From Cyrtodaria siliqua (lineage: Eukaryota; Mollusca; Bivalvia; Adapedonta; Hiatellidae): DNA of 64,000 nt. This document shows positions 44,885 to 57,574 of the stretch, piece after piece. Numbering within the stretch: the stretch's first letter is position 1; the number at the start of each line of letters is the position of its first letter. The stretch covers positions 328,501-392,500 of the forward strand of contig JAWPHD010000241.1 of NCBI GenBank assembly GCA_037043455.1, in the 5' to 3' direction. The position numbers and the translations under genes are program-made. The notes beneath the pieces were generated by a model that searched no databases, was not told the DNA's origin, and saw nothing but the letters and a program-made list of their open reading frames with translations.

Positions 44885-47245
44885 ATCGATCTACTAGTTA
44901 AAACGTTTTGAGTTTTTAATATAATTGTGTACCGCACCGAATATGAGAATATTTGTATCGTACGATACATTTTGATCTCCAAATAGAAGTGTTTTCAGTG
45001 TAATATTTGGTAGACGGGGTAATGAATTTACCAATACATTTCTAATATCAGTATATTTATTGCACTTAAAGAAGAAGTGGTCACCGTTTTCAACGCATGT
45101 ACAAATAGGCGATTCTACCATGTTTTTGGAAAACAGGTCATTGTTAAGGGAACTACAATTTAGACGCAGTCTAGTATGCAATATCTGTATGTTTTTTCTC
45201 CGAAGAGATAGTGTTTGGGAGTTCTGTTTTGATTACTTGTAAGTGAGGGAAATAACTGTTTCGGCGTGCCGTGATTCTTCGGTTAAGTTATTCCATTCGC
45301 GAATAACAGAGGGGAGAAAATAATCATAGTGGTAGTTGGCATGGGCATTGACAGTTTGGATGTTTGTAGAGTTCCGTCAGTTATACCGTGATATATTACC
45401 TACAGAAGGAGGAACAAGCTCAGAATGAAAATTGGGAGTTAAGTGGTTTGTCATTTTATAAAACATAACGAGTTTATGCTTACGGCGCCTATTTCCGAGA
45501 GTTTCCCACCCAGTTTATTTGTATAGGTTGTCAATAGAGACACGTTTCGTTGCTCCAGCTACTATCCGAGCAGCCTCATTTTGTATTTTGTCTAACTCAT
45601 ATTTTTCATATTGTTTGCAGTTATCAAATAGAATATCTCCGTATTCTAAAATTGGTCTTATGAAGGACGTATATATAGTTTCTAAGGACACTCTATCTAG
45701 TTTGTATTAAGTTTCCGCATAATGTTAATCCTCTGCCATGCCTTTGATTTGATATATTCGATGTGCTTGTGCCAGGTTTAATCATTTGACAAAAAGACGC
45801 CGAGGTGTTTACATGTATGATCATCGACTTCAGTTATTATCTGGTCATTCATAAAAAACTGGTGGGTGGTTGATAAAATTGACTTTACGTGAAATAAGAA
45901 GAGATTTAGTTTTGGATGGATTAAATTTGACAAGCCATCTATCTGCCCAATTTGATATTTTCAAGAGATCGGAATTCAGTGTATTCGCAGCAGATATCGG
46001 ATTATCTGCAACAATAAACAAACCTGTATCGTCTGCAAAAAGACGAATATTTAAATTGATGTCTATAACAATATCATTAATGCATAGAAGGAATAACAGT
46101 GGTCCCAAAATGGAGCCTTGGGGAATACCGGCTTTAATGTTATTCCAATCAGATTGGATACATGGTAGGACAACGCGTTATTTTCTATCAGTAACATAGC
46201 TTTTGAACCATGTTAAGAGATTTCCTGTGATACCAACAGCCTTTAATTTTAAAAGAAGTCCCTCGTGCCAAACACGATCAAAGGCTCTGCTAATATCACA
46301 AAAAATCGCCCTAATTTCCTTTCCAGAATCAAAAGCTTGACAAAAAATGTTATATAAATACGCAAGCTGGTTAACTGTTGAGTCACCTGGAACAAAGCCA
46401 GACTGCAGTGAAGTTAAAAAGCTATTGGTTAGAAAGAAGTTGATACGTGTTTGAAAACGATTTTTTCCAAAACCTTTTCAACAGTACAGAGAAGTGCTAT
46501 AGGTCTGTAATTGGAAACAATTGATTGGTCTCCAGATTTGAATACTGAGCAAACGTGGGCTTCTTTCCAGGTAACCGGGACAATGCTATCGTTTAAGGAA
46601 TGATTAAAAAAAGAACATAGAGGTTCTGATGATTCGGTAGCTAGTTCTCTAGAACACGCTTATTAATTGTATCAGGACCTACAGCTTTTCCTAAGGCTAG
46701 GGTTTCTAAAATTTGTTTTACTTCAAGAGGACATAGTGTTATGGAACTTATGTTCGAGTCGTTTACAGTAGGTAAGACGGGAATTTGAGTATTATCGTCA
46801 TTTATAAGAGTTTGATCTCGAAAAAAATGATTCAATAAGTTTGCTTTGTCAAAGTCATTGGTAATAATAGAATCGTTTGAGTGTAACGGGGTACAGATTC
46901 CTTGCGATTTGAAAACATAAAATATTTCAATGTTGACCACCAGTTTTTAGAAGATCGATTTTCAGTTTTAAGTTTTTCAGACAATTGTTGAAGATGGACA
47001 ACTTTGTTATTTCGAAGAAGGTCAATTGCTTCGTTTCTAAGTTTTCGAAATTTCGGTGTATTGTTTCGTTTAGCTTTTCGATAACGATAACGAACATCTT
47101 TTTGTAAAAAGGGGTCCCCTACACCGCATAGCAATACATTGTCTTTATTATTAACCAAAATAATGTCGATTGTTGAAGATGAATTTTCTGTGAAATGAGT
47201 TGGTTCATTTATTACAATATAAGAAGATTGAAAATCCTTAAAGTT
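44885..47245 (-). pseudogene. LINE B reverse transcriptase (CR1/L2-like), decayed
   Basis: A second minus-strand LINE, related to but distinct from LINE A. Visible are an EN C-terminal scrap (VINEPTHFTENSSSTIDIIL), a long deletion, the linker RKLRNEAIDLLRNNKVVH, ALGKAVGPDTINKRVLEN, RT motif A IFCDISRAFDRVWHEG, motif B AGIPQGSILGPLLFLL, motif C RLFADDTGLFIVAD and motif D VKFNPSKTKSLL. The C-terminal CTCVENGDHFFFKCNKY is a CCHC-like tail as in LINE A. Frameshifts occur between the segments at 46108-46640 and 45181-45845. The RT catalytic ADD is intact, but the element is 5'-truncated and broken. Confidence 0.88.
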
Positions 47246-47720
47246 ATCTGTTATATACATGTTCAAGAAAACAAATATTTGGAATGAATAAAACATATAA
47301 ATCTTGAAATTTTGGGGGGAAATCAACACAAAATGAATTAAAGTCACTGATTTTTGGAATAATTATGAAATTTTAAATTTTGATTAAAATATAGCAAAAC
47401 AGAAGTCGTTTGTAGTATTTTTTTTTTTTTTTGTAACGGTGTCATGAGCTACAGAAGAGACTTTCCTAAAGGATCAGAGATTTGAAAATGCCATTTCGTT
47501 TGGTCCAGAATATCGAAATTAAACCAAAACCGCCGAAAACTGGACTATTTAAAAGACAATTTTATTGCAATATAAGGGGGTTGAATGTTCTTTAAACATA
47601 CTATTATATTAATGTGCATGAGAAAAATTATTGAAATAAACAAAGTTTATCCATTTTGACATTTTTGGAGAAAATCTGCAAAAATAAAGCATGAAATAAA
47701 ATATGTTTGGATATTTATTT
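47246..47720. repeat. AT-rich diverged repeat flanking LINE B (right)
   Basis: Sister of 43960-44470: TTTTGGGGGGAAATCAACAC, CACTGATTTTTGGAATAATT, then AGAGATTTGAAAATGCCATTT and CCGCCGAAAACTGGACTATT. Contains a T-run at about 47420-47434. Confidence 0.6.
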
Positions 47721-49765
47721 ATAACAAAACAAAGTTGTTTTCAAAAATGTAAATAAATATATATTAAGGTACAGAAAAAAAGTTCCGAAGTAACTTGAAA
47801 ACTGCAAATACAATTTACGAAAATTTATTAAAAAATAATTTCTTTTGAAATGAAAGGGAGCTGAAGGTTTTCAACCTTTTCTTATTATGCTATTGTATAT
47901 GGGGAAAAAATGGGCGAACAAACACAGAACCAAAAAAAAAAAAGTTTAAAAAAAGAATTTGTCTTTGTAATGCATAGATTGAAGATATTTTAAACGATTT
48001 TGATAATTAAACCCAAACTCACAAACTCACAAATTGCATGCGTAAATGCCATTGTAGCATTTCTTTTATTAAACTATTGCAAAAAAGTATATGCCAATTA
48101 ACAGAACCGAGAGAAGTGATAATTCGGTTTTGGGTTGAGAAAAATGAAATTCAGAAGTAAACGTAGTTTTAAAGAAAACTCAGCTGGAATATAATATACG
48201 TCTCAAAGCTATTGTAAGAGACAATCATGATATTAACATCTTTAACAGAATACTACGTTTGTATCTGCCGAATGTTGACGCATTTTAACATTCTGAATCT
48301 AGTATACATGCTACAACTAACTTCCCTGCATCCACACCATGTTACAATACAGGGAAGTCTATGCTTTCTGCAAGTACAGTGTAGAGTAAGTTTCGCAAGA
48401 TACTTTGATAACATTCTGAAATTGTAAACGAACAGATGGGTCATCTGTTATATCAGGCCTTAAAACAAAGTCCAAGGTGTACCATTCCTATTCTAAAGGT
48501 ATGTAATATTTTCCGAGGACCTTTATTGCACGTGGTGGTATGCACGTAAATGTTTTACTGTCGCTGCTGCATATGTATTGGGAATACTTCTCATCAAGAG
48601 CTGACCAATTGAATGCACAACGCTATAGGATGGCCATTCAACAAGCCGGTGTAATGAGACACTGGATTATTCAGCCTATATGGGTTTTGTACTTGACTGT
48701 GACTCATGTAAGTGACGATAAGCATGCTTTACAAATTTAATTCCTAGAGATCTCGTCGTAAAAAACTTGAATAGTATCAACACATATTTTTGAACGTTCA
48801 GAGGTTACCGTTTCGCCTATGGATTTGACGTTTTCGTAAATCAGTCTACTCAGTGTAGAATGCGGCAATGTTTCCGGGATCTGTATATGTCCGGGATGTT
48901 TACGGAGCAAAATGAAATCGTAAGTGCAACTGAATGAAATCGCAAGTATTGGAATGGAATAAGTGCAACTCTTTAAAGGTGCTTTCATGAATGGATGAAG
49001 ATCCATGAAATGTATTGAATCCATGAATATATAACGACAAAGTTTAGCGTTATATCGGGTTTTTGTATAATGCCAAAAAGAAGCGAAAAAGAAGCAAATC
49101 AGATTGTCCACACTGTCTCTTCAAATGATTTTTTATTTTTTTATCACTTTACATTTTAATGATTATATCAAAAAATTAAATTATGGGGAAAGTTGTCAAG
49201 CCGAAACGTTAACAAGTATGTGTTGTTAATTGTTTTAACTATCATTAATGATTATATCAATAAGGCCTAGGCCAAGTTTCACAGGGAACACTATTGACGC
49301 ATCCATTGAGTAGTTATTGCTTTTGAAAAAAACAGCAACACTTATTTCAGCTTGATAACTCTCAGATTTTCATTAATTATACAAACAATTGTTTGCATAT
49401 CTATCAGTTCACAGGCCCACAGTCATGTTTATTTACTTATCGGCAGCTTTTTTTACGCTTGCGTAAAACCTTGCTTGTTATTAACTGATATCCAGTTGAT
49501 AATTATTCCAGGGTCACATAACATGTGCTTGTTGTCATTACAACGGCTTGTTGTATGCCCATCCTACTGCGTTGTGGATTGGATTGGAAAATCTCAGCAT
49601 CAGCTAAAACTATATACTGTGTGCCCATTTAGACAACCTGCTGTTTAAATAATATTCTTTCAAATAATCAAATAGGCTTTTGCATATGTTAAATAAATAA
49701 CTAGAAGGTTGTTACACAGAACACTTTTATAGGCTGCCATGTGCTTATTAAACGTTATGAGCTTG
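47721..49765. other. AT-rich DNA without recognised gene
   Basis: ORFs at 48227-48427 (+), 48540-48740 (+), 48737-49111 (-) and 49352-49648 (+) have no motif I recognise. An exon of a host gene cannot be excluded, but no splice-site pattern supports one. Confidence 0.35.
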
Positions 49766-49769
49766 GTCA

Positions 49770-49995
49770 GGTTGCAGGTAAAGGTTTAATGGAAAGGGAC
49801 ATAACTTTTCCGAAATGAAAGACAAAGTTATTAGACATGTGTAACGACTTTCTTTGGGGTGAGATGAAGATGTTCATGAAGTTATGAAGTTTCATGAAAA
49901 TAGGTTAAATACTTTTTAAGTTATCACCTAGTTCAGGTTGCACGTTAAAGCGTGACGAACTGATGGACGAAGACGACGAATGAAGACAGACTACG
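49770..49995 (+). repeat. Possible dispersed repeat ending in GACGAAGACGACGA
   Basis: The stretch AGTTTCATGAAAATAGGTTA, ACTTTTTAAGTTATCACCTA and GCGTGACGAACTGATGGACG is the kind of sequence I associate with common bivalve repeats that end in acgga-type runs. No second copy exists in this window, so support is limited. Confidence 0.35.
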
Positions 49996-50680
49996 GCAAA
50001 CGAGATCCCTACCTGTCTGCCATGCTACGGAGATGACACAAATACAAATAAAATGGAACTTTGAATTGTAACATTTTTGTGAATCATTTCTTAATGTTAG
50101 CTCAATCTTTTTAATTAAAAACTTAAAAATGTACTTTCTTATCTCCCTATATAGCAACATATTTATTACAGAGAAGTCACATTTTTATATTATTTCGTAT
50201 TGTTTCGTAGATATAAAATGTAAAAAACTATATTATCATGTAATTTTCTTAAAAAGGATAAACACATTCTAATTAATTTGGTTATCTTTACCTTCTTTCG
50301 GTAGAATGTGCGTTTAAAGATTAAAATGGTTAAATGGTTGCTTCCATATGTTTTTATTCGTTTTTAAGGGTTGAACTATTGAACTGTTATATGTTTATAT
50401 GATTTACGTAACCATTTTGAATGCAATCAAATGCACAACAACAAATTGGTGGAGTGGATCCATGCCATACATCCATTTTTATATCAATTTAGAATATTTT
50501 CTTAAAAAATAACTCCTTTTATAAAACAATATTTTTACACACAAACTACCGAACTAAAAAAAATATCCTGGCTTAAAAAAAGCGTAAGACATTGACCTTT
50601 CCGCAAATGTATATTAGAATTTGCCAGCTTGAGTGGTACCAATATGTTAAAATGTGGGTAGCAATACACGGCCTAATTAT
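49996..50680. other. AT-rich DNA without recognised gene
   Basis: Nothing recognised before the PLE copy. Confidence 0.4.
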
Positions 50681-50681
50681 G

Positions 50682-51577
50682 TGCACTTGCCATGAAGTTT
50701 GTGAAGCACACATTTTCCTATTAGATAATATTTTCGTCAGGTATGGAACTACCGTTTATAGACAATGTTTTGGTATACCTATGGGTACTAACTGTGCACC
50801 TCTTGTCACAGATTTGTTTTTGTATTCTATGAAAGAGATTTCATGTTGAGTGACACCACTCGGTATTTGGATGACATACTGAACGTTGACAATCCTTCTT
50901 TTTATACTATTGCTAATGATATCTATCCTAAGAACTTCAACTCAACCAATATAACATGTCTGATACTGTCGCTTCCTTTCCTGATTTACATCTCTCTATA
51001 ACAAATGGAAAAATAATTAGTAAAATATATGACAAGAGAGATGGTTTTAATGTTGATATTGTTAATTATCCTTATTTAGATGGGGATGTTCTCTTAACTC
51101 TGAGCTACTTCTTACAGGGTCTAAGTTTCTCAACTTATTCGTTTCTCTAGAGCTTGTAGTCGTGTTAAGGACTTTAATATTCGTAATATTTGTATAATAT
51201 TAATATAACTAAAAAGCTACTCCAGCAGGGCTACCGTTAACATAAACTTCAAAAAACATTTGCAAAATTGTATTAGGTTAAAAATTATCTACTTTTAAAA
51301 TATAAAAGTTATTTAAGAACTCTTTTTCGACAAGGACTATCACAACCTGATTTCTATGATGATGTGATTTGCAAACTTCGTAAGATCCTTGGCAATACTC
51401 ACTTTCATACAATCTTTATTAAATAAAATGTTTATCAAAAGAGGTTAATATGACCTGATCATTTTGAAACTTACAGCATGTTTAGTGCTTGACCTATTTG
51501 CAGTTCGCCACTATGCTTTCCTCTTTGAATGTGCGATGACCGTACAGATTGTGGACCCTATGATGACGTCTACCTAA
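50682..51577 (+). pseudogene. PLE reverse transcriptase, decayed copy 4 (3' part)
   Basis: Begins at CTCHEVCEAHIFLLDNIFVR and shows YGTTVYRQCFGIPMGTNCAP. A deletion follows RDFML, so it jumps to the catalytic TRYLDDILNVDN (YLDD intact). It continues LHLSITNGKIISKIYDKRDG, VSQLIRFSRACSRVKDFNIR and a C-terminal QPDFYDDVICKLRKI segment, ending VDPMMTST and stop near 51577. Several frameshifts and an internal ATTAATATAA-type duplication near 51195 break it. Upstream RT motifs are missing. Confidence 0.88.
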
Positions 51578-51985
51578 ATTCTTATAGGACGGTAGCGTTT
51601 GATATTTGTCTTTAATCCTGTCATGTCGTACCCTTATATTATATATACGTGATCATTTATGTGTTTTACTTATATTGCCTATTAACGCTGCCTTGTTTGC
51701 TAGAGATTATAACTTTTAGGGAATAACTGTATTTACACTGTCTCGTTTATTGGGATGACAATAGGGTAAGAGTGAGATTTGGTGCACCCTAGAACCTGGT
51801 TTAAACCACACCAGCGGCCTTTTTGCCACTGACCGTTCCAAGGCGGTATCCTTATGTTCAACCCTTATGTATTTGTGAGGTCTTATCTGTCCTTTTATTC
51901 ATCTTTATATATAGTTTCTCTTTGTTTCTTTGTGTGTTTGTGGTTGACTCTTGTCCTTGATTGCTAATTTTCCGGTTCCATTTTT
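51578..51985 (+). mobile_element. PLE 3' non-coding region
   Basis: Same landmarks as at 29836-30320: GGTTTAAACC, CCAGCGGCCTTTTTGCCACT, GACCGTTCCAAGGCGGTA, TGTGGTTGACT and the CCGGTTCCATTTTTATATTT end. It is immediately followed by a LINE A-family fragment. Confidence 0.82.
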
Positions 51986-51989
51986 ATAT

Positions 51990-53640
51990 TTACTTTTGGG
52001 TTATCAAATCAGTCAAATGCAACTTTGTCGCATCATATAGAAAATGTATACGAAAATGCACGTGCACGATTGAACATTCTAAAAATGCTCCAATGCAAAC
52101 TAGAAAGACATTCTCTATTAAAAATATATATCGCCTGTATAAGGCGTATACTTGAATATGGTGATTCTGTGATAACTGTATACAGTGAGAATCTGACCTA
52201 TTATAGGGCGTCCAAGTTGAAGCAGCACGAATAATAACAGGTCTCAGGTGCAAATCCTCTAGTTCATACTTACATATTCAAATGAACTTAGAAACATTAG
52301 CAAAAAAAAAATGAAATATCATAAACTTGTTACTGTTTACAAAATAATTAATTTCATAAAAAATAGAAAAAAATGTCCTATAGAAATCATAGTCCGCAAG
52401 CGCAACGACACGGTTGATCCGCACTGTACTACCAAAAACAAGACAGGATTACCGACTTGGAACGCTCAGTGGGCAATATGGCCCACCGGCTAGCTTAAAT
52501 CGATTTTAAATGTACACAACCTCGCTACAATCCTTTCTTCAGCGTTCATATTGCCAAGACAGTGTATTACCTGTATAACTTAATCCAGCCATCCTTACCC
52601 GTAAACAATAATTATAACCTTTGAACTTCGATCTTCAGGATTAAACTTACGTCTCCCATTTTGTCATAATACAACAGCTTTGTACCGAGTACACTTTAAT
52701 AGTGGAATGCTTTACCTTTAGAAGCAAATAACGCACCATCTGTTGAACAATTTAAGCATAAATCTAAGGCCATTGATCTTAGGATCATAGGATCAATAGC
52801 CCATATTACTATAATAGTAATGAAAACATCATCCTTTGCCAATTAAGAAATAACTCCAGTAATTTAAATAAGCATTTATTTTACCTCTTCTTGACATATT
52901 CAACTGTATGTCCGAAATTTGGCAACACATGTGAGGACAATACTCATTTCTTTTTCTACTGCCCACTGTATTACCAGTTCAGAAATGATTTATTTGATAC
53001 CCTAGCCAATCTTGTTGATGTTACCCATATCAATATTGACTTGATATTGAATGGCAGTTCCAATACTACGAATTCAGAAAGTGTACTTGTCGTCCACAAA
53101 TACATCAAGTATACCAAGAGATGTTCATAGAATTATAGATGTATATACGTATATATGTATGCATATACTATTGTATTTTAGAATATGTTATGTCACAATG
53201 CTAGATGAAATTAACTTTTCATCATCTGTCTTCCTTTATATCGTATCGTTTTTGTTTGTTTGTTTGTTTGTTTTGTTTTCAATTATCTTAAATACCAAGA
53301 TTAAGTATTGGTTTCAGAAACTCATATGCAAACCATTATATTTTGTAATAATCGATATAGTTTTTATAAATATTTCTTATTGGTTTCCATCTATTTTCTC
53401 TCTGTTGATTCTTTTTTCACTTGTTTTCTTTCTTCACTTTTTCATTTTTCTGAATTCTTTCCGACAATACAAAATAGTCATACTAAACAATCACGGTACA
53501 CATGTTTCAAAGATTCTAAACTAATTGTCAAACCAATATGTGCAAACTTTATTACAATTCCACATTTTATGTTATGTACATTGATACGGGAGAGGTCTTA
53601 CGCAGGCATATACTGTTTAAAATGAAACACATCCCCAAAT
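51990..53640 (+). pseudogene. LINE A-family second copy, 5'-truncated, decayed
   Basis: Reads LSHHIENVYENARARLNILK, RHSLLKIYIACIRRILEYGD and ITGLRCKSSSSYLHIQMNLE, then the C-terminal CPKFGNTCEDNTHFFFYCPL, where the second cysteine of the CCHC-like tail is changed to F. It ends KYIKYTKRCS and stop at about 53130. The 3' UTR to about 53600 matches LINE A's, including GATACGGGAGAGGTCTTACG. The frame is interrupted by a short reverse-oriented PLE 3' scrap at 52436-52500 and by frameshifts. Confidence 0.87.
52436..52500 (-). mobile_element. PLE 3' scrap inside LINE copy
   Basis: Reverse complement of the PLE 3' motif: ATTACCGACTTGGAACGCTC and AGTGGGCAATATGGCCCACC correspond to the GCCACTGACCGTTCCAAGGC region, with several changes. 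A hairpin (GTGGGC...GCCCAC) is kept although its bases differ from other copies. Confidence 0.68.
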
Positions 53641-53792
53641 ACAGTTTATAGTCTATTTTGACACAGAAAGTCAATCAATGTCACTATACTATAGCACTGT
53701 GATTATTTTTTTCAAATTACATATCATGGAAATAATATCTTGTGTAATATAGTTAAAAAGTCTACAACAGCACCGTTTCGTCCTTTCTGTAA

Positions 53793-53910
53793 CTAGCTTC
53801 AAGCCTTCTTTTACACAACATATTGGGATTTCTCTGGAATATTACGTGGAAGTAAGTGTGTAGTATAAGCATTATATAGTGGAAATTCCAGAGTTGCGTT
53901 TCTAGTAGCT
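53793..53910 (+). repeat. Dispersed repeat, second copy of 6120-6240
   Basis: Contains TTTTACACAACATATTGGGA, TTTCTCTGGAATATTACGTG, AAGTAAGTGTGTAGTATAAG and TAGTGGAAATTCC, matching 6240-6120 in reverse with moderate divergence. Confidence 0.68.
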
Positions 53911-54230
53911 ATCAGGCCAACAACATTCAATTGTTACTAATCCCCAAAACTGAAGCGTCGAATTAAGAGTTACCAACTAATAATCCGATATACTAATATA
54001 TTCAGTCATGAGTATTTTAAAAACCCGTTCATATCTGTTTACTTTTAACCGGCACATATACCTGGATAGAATTTTGATCAACGGTTTTGTAGTGTAATTT
54101 TCCCGTTATTTGGCGGGTTAGGTATGTACATATAATCACACCACTGCACTAGATGTATCATGCGGTCTGAATTACATGCTTATACATGCAAACTACCTTT
54201 TGACAAACAGGTGCATATATGTTCATGTGT
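53911..54230. other. AT-rich DNA without recognised gene
   Basis: Nothing recognised. Confidence 0.4.
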
Positions 54231-54485
54231 TTGTATGTTTAATGCAAAGTTCTATCTTCAATTTATTCTGATTGCGATTGATATTTTGTGCATATATTTT
54301 AATTTGTTTGTATGTTTTGTGCAAGTTTCTATCTTCAATTTATTCTGTTTGCGCTAGATATTTTGTGCATACATTTTAATTTGTTTGTATGTTTTATGCA
54401 AATTTCTATCTTCAGTTTATTCTGATTCTGATAGATATTTTGTGCATATATTTTAATTGTTTGTGTGTTTCATGCGCATGTTTTT
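54231..54485. repeat. 77-bp tandem repeat, about 3.3 copies
   Basis: TCTATCTTCAATTTATTCTG recurs every 77 bp (54251, 54328, 54405), with GATATTTTGTGCATATATTT and TAATTTGTTTGTATGTTTT between. A single unit is attached to the B element at about 61168-61215. It is part of the composite B-array-A element. Confidence 0.9.
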
Positions 54486-54839
54486 TTTCTGGGAAGTAAG
54501 TAACAAACAACTGGTAGGTGTAGTGTCGATATGTGCCACAATGTGACTTTTTATTCATAAGAGTGTGAATGTGTTTAAAGTTCAAATAGTAGACAAGTAA
54601 TATTGTATGAAACCTTGTAATATTATGTAACACATATTAATTTCCGTTAATTACATAATGAAAATGATATAGAAAAAAGCACTACATAATTAGATTTACT
54701 AAATATTATTATGCCATATTACGTAATATAAGTTGTTACTCGATATAACTCGATATAACTGTTTTTATGTTAAAAACATTAATGGTGTTTATATAATCTT
54801 ATTGCTAGATGTATTTAATTAGCTATGGCGATATTCGCC
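54486..54839. repeat. Composite element, segment A, copy 1
   Basis: About 355 bp repeated at 55198-55556 at high identity. Landmarks: AGTAAGTAACAAACAACT, GGTAGGTGTAGTGTCGATAT, AACACATATTAATTTCCGTT and TTAGCTATGGCGATATTCGC. It directly follows the 77-bp array. Confidence 0.9.
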
Positions 54840-54950
54840 TATTCATGGCGCTTAGAAGTAGAATAAAGTCAATACGAGCGCTATGGCATAGTGTGCATTT
54901 ATATATTTATTATTTTTTGTAGGGTGGTTGGTTGGGGCTTGTGGCGGTTT

Positions 54951-55190
54951 TAGAATTTTCCACTCCGACTGGCTGTTGTAAAACACAGAGCCTGAATGAA
55001 ATATGTTACAGATAACTCTGGTGATGATGGAGCCCGCCCCCGCTGTTTTCCTAAGCCAGTGTTTTTCGTTTTCTATTAAGAACACTGAAGCGCGTAATTG
55101 GTTTATAAACCGGGGTCCAGGCCGTGCGTACAGAGAAAAAACGCGTTGCATTAATATCCAATTAATTCGCAATTAGATCATTTATGCGCA
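54951..55190. repeat. Composite element, segment B, copy 1
   Basis: Repeated at 60955-61172. Landmarks: CTCCGACTGGCTGTTGTAAA, ACACAGAGCCTGAATGAAAT, GATGGAGCCCGCCCCCGCTG and GAAGCGCGTAATTGGTTTAT. The GC-rich centre stands out. In this copy B is followed directly by A. Confidence 0.9.
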
Positions 55191-55197
55191 TTGTTTA

Positions 55198-55556
55198 TTC
55201 TGGGAGTAAGTAACAAACAACTAGTAGGTGTAGTGTCGATATATGCCACACTGTGACTTTTTATTCACAAGAGTGTGAATGTGTTTAAAGTTGAAATAGT
55301 AGACATGTAATATTGCATAAAACATTGTAATATTATGTAACACATATTAATTTCCGTTAATTACATAATAAAACTGTTATAGAATAAAGCACTATACAAT
55401 TAGATGTGCTAAATATTAGTATGCAATATTACGTAATCTATGTTGTTACACGATTTGTCGTTAATTGGAAACAACTGTTTTTATATTAAAAACATTAATG
55501 GTATTTATATAATCTTATTGCTAGATGTATTTTTAATTAGCTATGGCGATTTTCGC
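55198..55556. repeat. Composite element, segment A, copy 2
   Basis: Second copy of 54486-54839, in the same orientation, ending TTAGCTATGGCGATTTTCGC. Confidence 0.9.
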
Positions 55557-56734
55557 CACTCTCATCAGACAATTTGACTGATGAAATCGCCATAAGAAAG
55601 GGACAAAGCGAATGACCTTGGCATATATCGAAATCAAAACAACAAAAGTAAAAAACAAACAAATTAATTACGCGTATTTTATGCTGATGTTTTAGCGAAA
55701 TGCACATTACACCGAAAACGCGTCTGAACGATCGTACATGAACCCATGGTGCGATCCTGACATAACTGTACACGTGAATAACGAATAATTCATATACATT
55801 AAATCACTAAGCAAAAACTAATTCATATACGTTGAATCTCTCGTAAAGTGGTATTCCGTCGAATGTACGACTTAAAAATGTCTCTTTCAAGTGGACCTTT
55901 GGAAACGGCCGAACACGACACATACGAACTATAGGTATATCCATGTAGTTTATAAACAAGAATGACCTTACATGAACACATGGTAAGGTCACTCCCCGTG
56001 TGTACGAATACAACCTCACATGAACCCATGGTGTGGTCATTATTTGATAAAGACTCTAGTTTGAATGCAACCAGCACCGGCCTCTCATGTTATAAATGAA
56101 ATGAACGCATGGAAGATTACTTTGTATGTTCCATGTTATCTGTAATGAAGGCCGTGAACCCACTGGCCTCTATTTATTGCTGTACGTATTTCGTAAACGC
56201 ATTTGACCGCAACCGTCCCAAGTGCCGAATAATGCCGTCGGACACGTTGTAAATAGCTCCACAGCCGACTGTTCCACTGGCGTCTGTAAACGAGAGAAAG
56301 CAGCATGTCTGAAAAGAACGTAGAATTTCCGCTGAGCGATGCTAAAAATTGTTTGCATATCAAAAGGTCTTGCTTGACACCTGTTGTCAGACGGAGCACT
56401 AATATGGCTTTTTCACATTCAGCGTAGGATTTATTAATGACCGGAGAAATGTCCGTCAAGACAGTATACATTTTATGTTCCAGTTATTGATTGGAGATCC
56501 CGTAGTGTGATCTTATCTGTCGACAGATGCCGATCGATTAAACGTTCGCTGTTAAAGGCACATGGTATGGTTACAGCAGTAAACGTCATTATGGTGAAAT
56601 CCGGTATAATAGACAAAGACAAGGAGGGCAATTATCCTAGGCAATTATCCATTACCTATCAAGAAGTGAAATTATAAACTTTGGAGTGTATGTGCCTATT
56701 TGATTCCAATTAAAACAAATAATCATGTTTTTCC
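55557..56734. other. DNA without recognised gene; family-2 end scrap at 55893-55925
   Basis: CCTTTGGAAACGGCCGAACA and CGACACATACGAACTATAG near 55897 match only the last part of family 2 (reverse orientation). Repeated CATGAACCCATGG-like pieces (55738, 55970, 56020) recall the 61-bp array at 27.8 kb. The minus-strand 111-residue ORF at 56136-56471 has no recognisable motif. Confidence 0.45.
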
Positions 56735-57071
56735 TCAAATAACTCAAACATAATTATTTTGTATACATTTATAAAGTGCTTATCCGAGCTTGTTCAGGTA
56801 ATGAACGACTATGAACAGCAAGAAATAATTAATTGGAATGAACAATGCTTCCTAAGTTATGTATGACATAGAATGGATATAATGCGAACATGTGTTTTAG
56901 AACCTCAAATAACTCAAACATAATTATTGTGTATACATTTCTAAAGTGCCTAGCATAGCTTGTTCAGGTAATGACCCATTATAAACAGCAAAAAATAATT
57001 AATTGGACTGAACATTGCATCCTTAGTTATGTATGACACAGAATGGATATAATGCAAACATGTCTTTTAGA
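56735..57071. repeat. 167-bp tandem duplication
   Basis: Two units sharing CCTCAAATAACTCAAACATA, GCTTGTTCAGGTAATGA, AATAATTAATTGGA and GAATGGATATAATGC, in order. Confidence 0.9.
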
Positions 57072-57574
57072 AATGGTTATTCAATGGCTCTCAAATTTAC
57101 CAAAAGTTCCTACATGGGTAATTTATGGAAATTATGAGTCAGGACCATGTACATGCGACTTCTAAATGTCTGTATAAATAATGTTTGCAATCAGTACTGT
57201 TATTCATTCGATCAGTCAGTTATTCATTGCAATCAGTACTGTTATTCATTCGATCTTTGGAGATCGCTGAGCCCGATACTTATATTTAGTTATCGGTGGT
57301 ACATTTTCAATTTCTTTTGTTTTCTTACTTAATTTTTGATTCGGTGGTTCCACTACTCCGGCCGATAAAAGGCTCTGGGTATTGTTTAACCACTTATAGG
57401 ATATGTTGTCTGCTTTTTAATTTAGTCTTTTGGCTGTTCCTTGTGATACGCAGGCTTCATAACCGCTGCTCCCAACTAAATTCCATTATGTTCATTTCGC
57501 TCTTCGGGGCATTTAATTTTATTAGATACTGGGACCATACGCCGTCTGACATGGGGAAGCAAATAACTCCATGT
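57072..57574. other. DNA without recognised gene
   Basis: A small duplication (GCAATCAGTACTGTTATTCA twice at 57188-57256) is present. The plus-strand ORF at 57296-57610 runs into family 2 and is not considered a gene. Confidence 0.4.

Noticed and set aside
56136..56471. 111-residue minus-strand ORF
   Set aside because: No motif, and composition gives no sign of selection.
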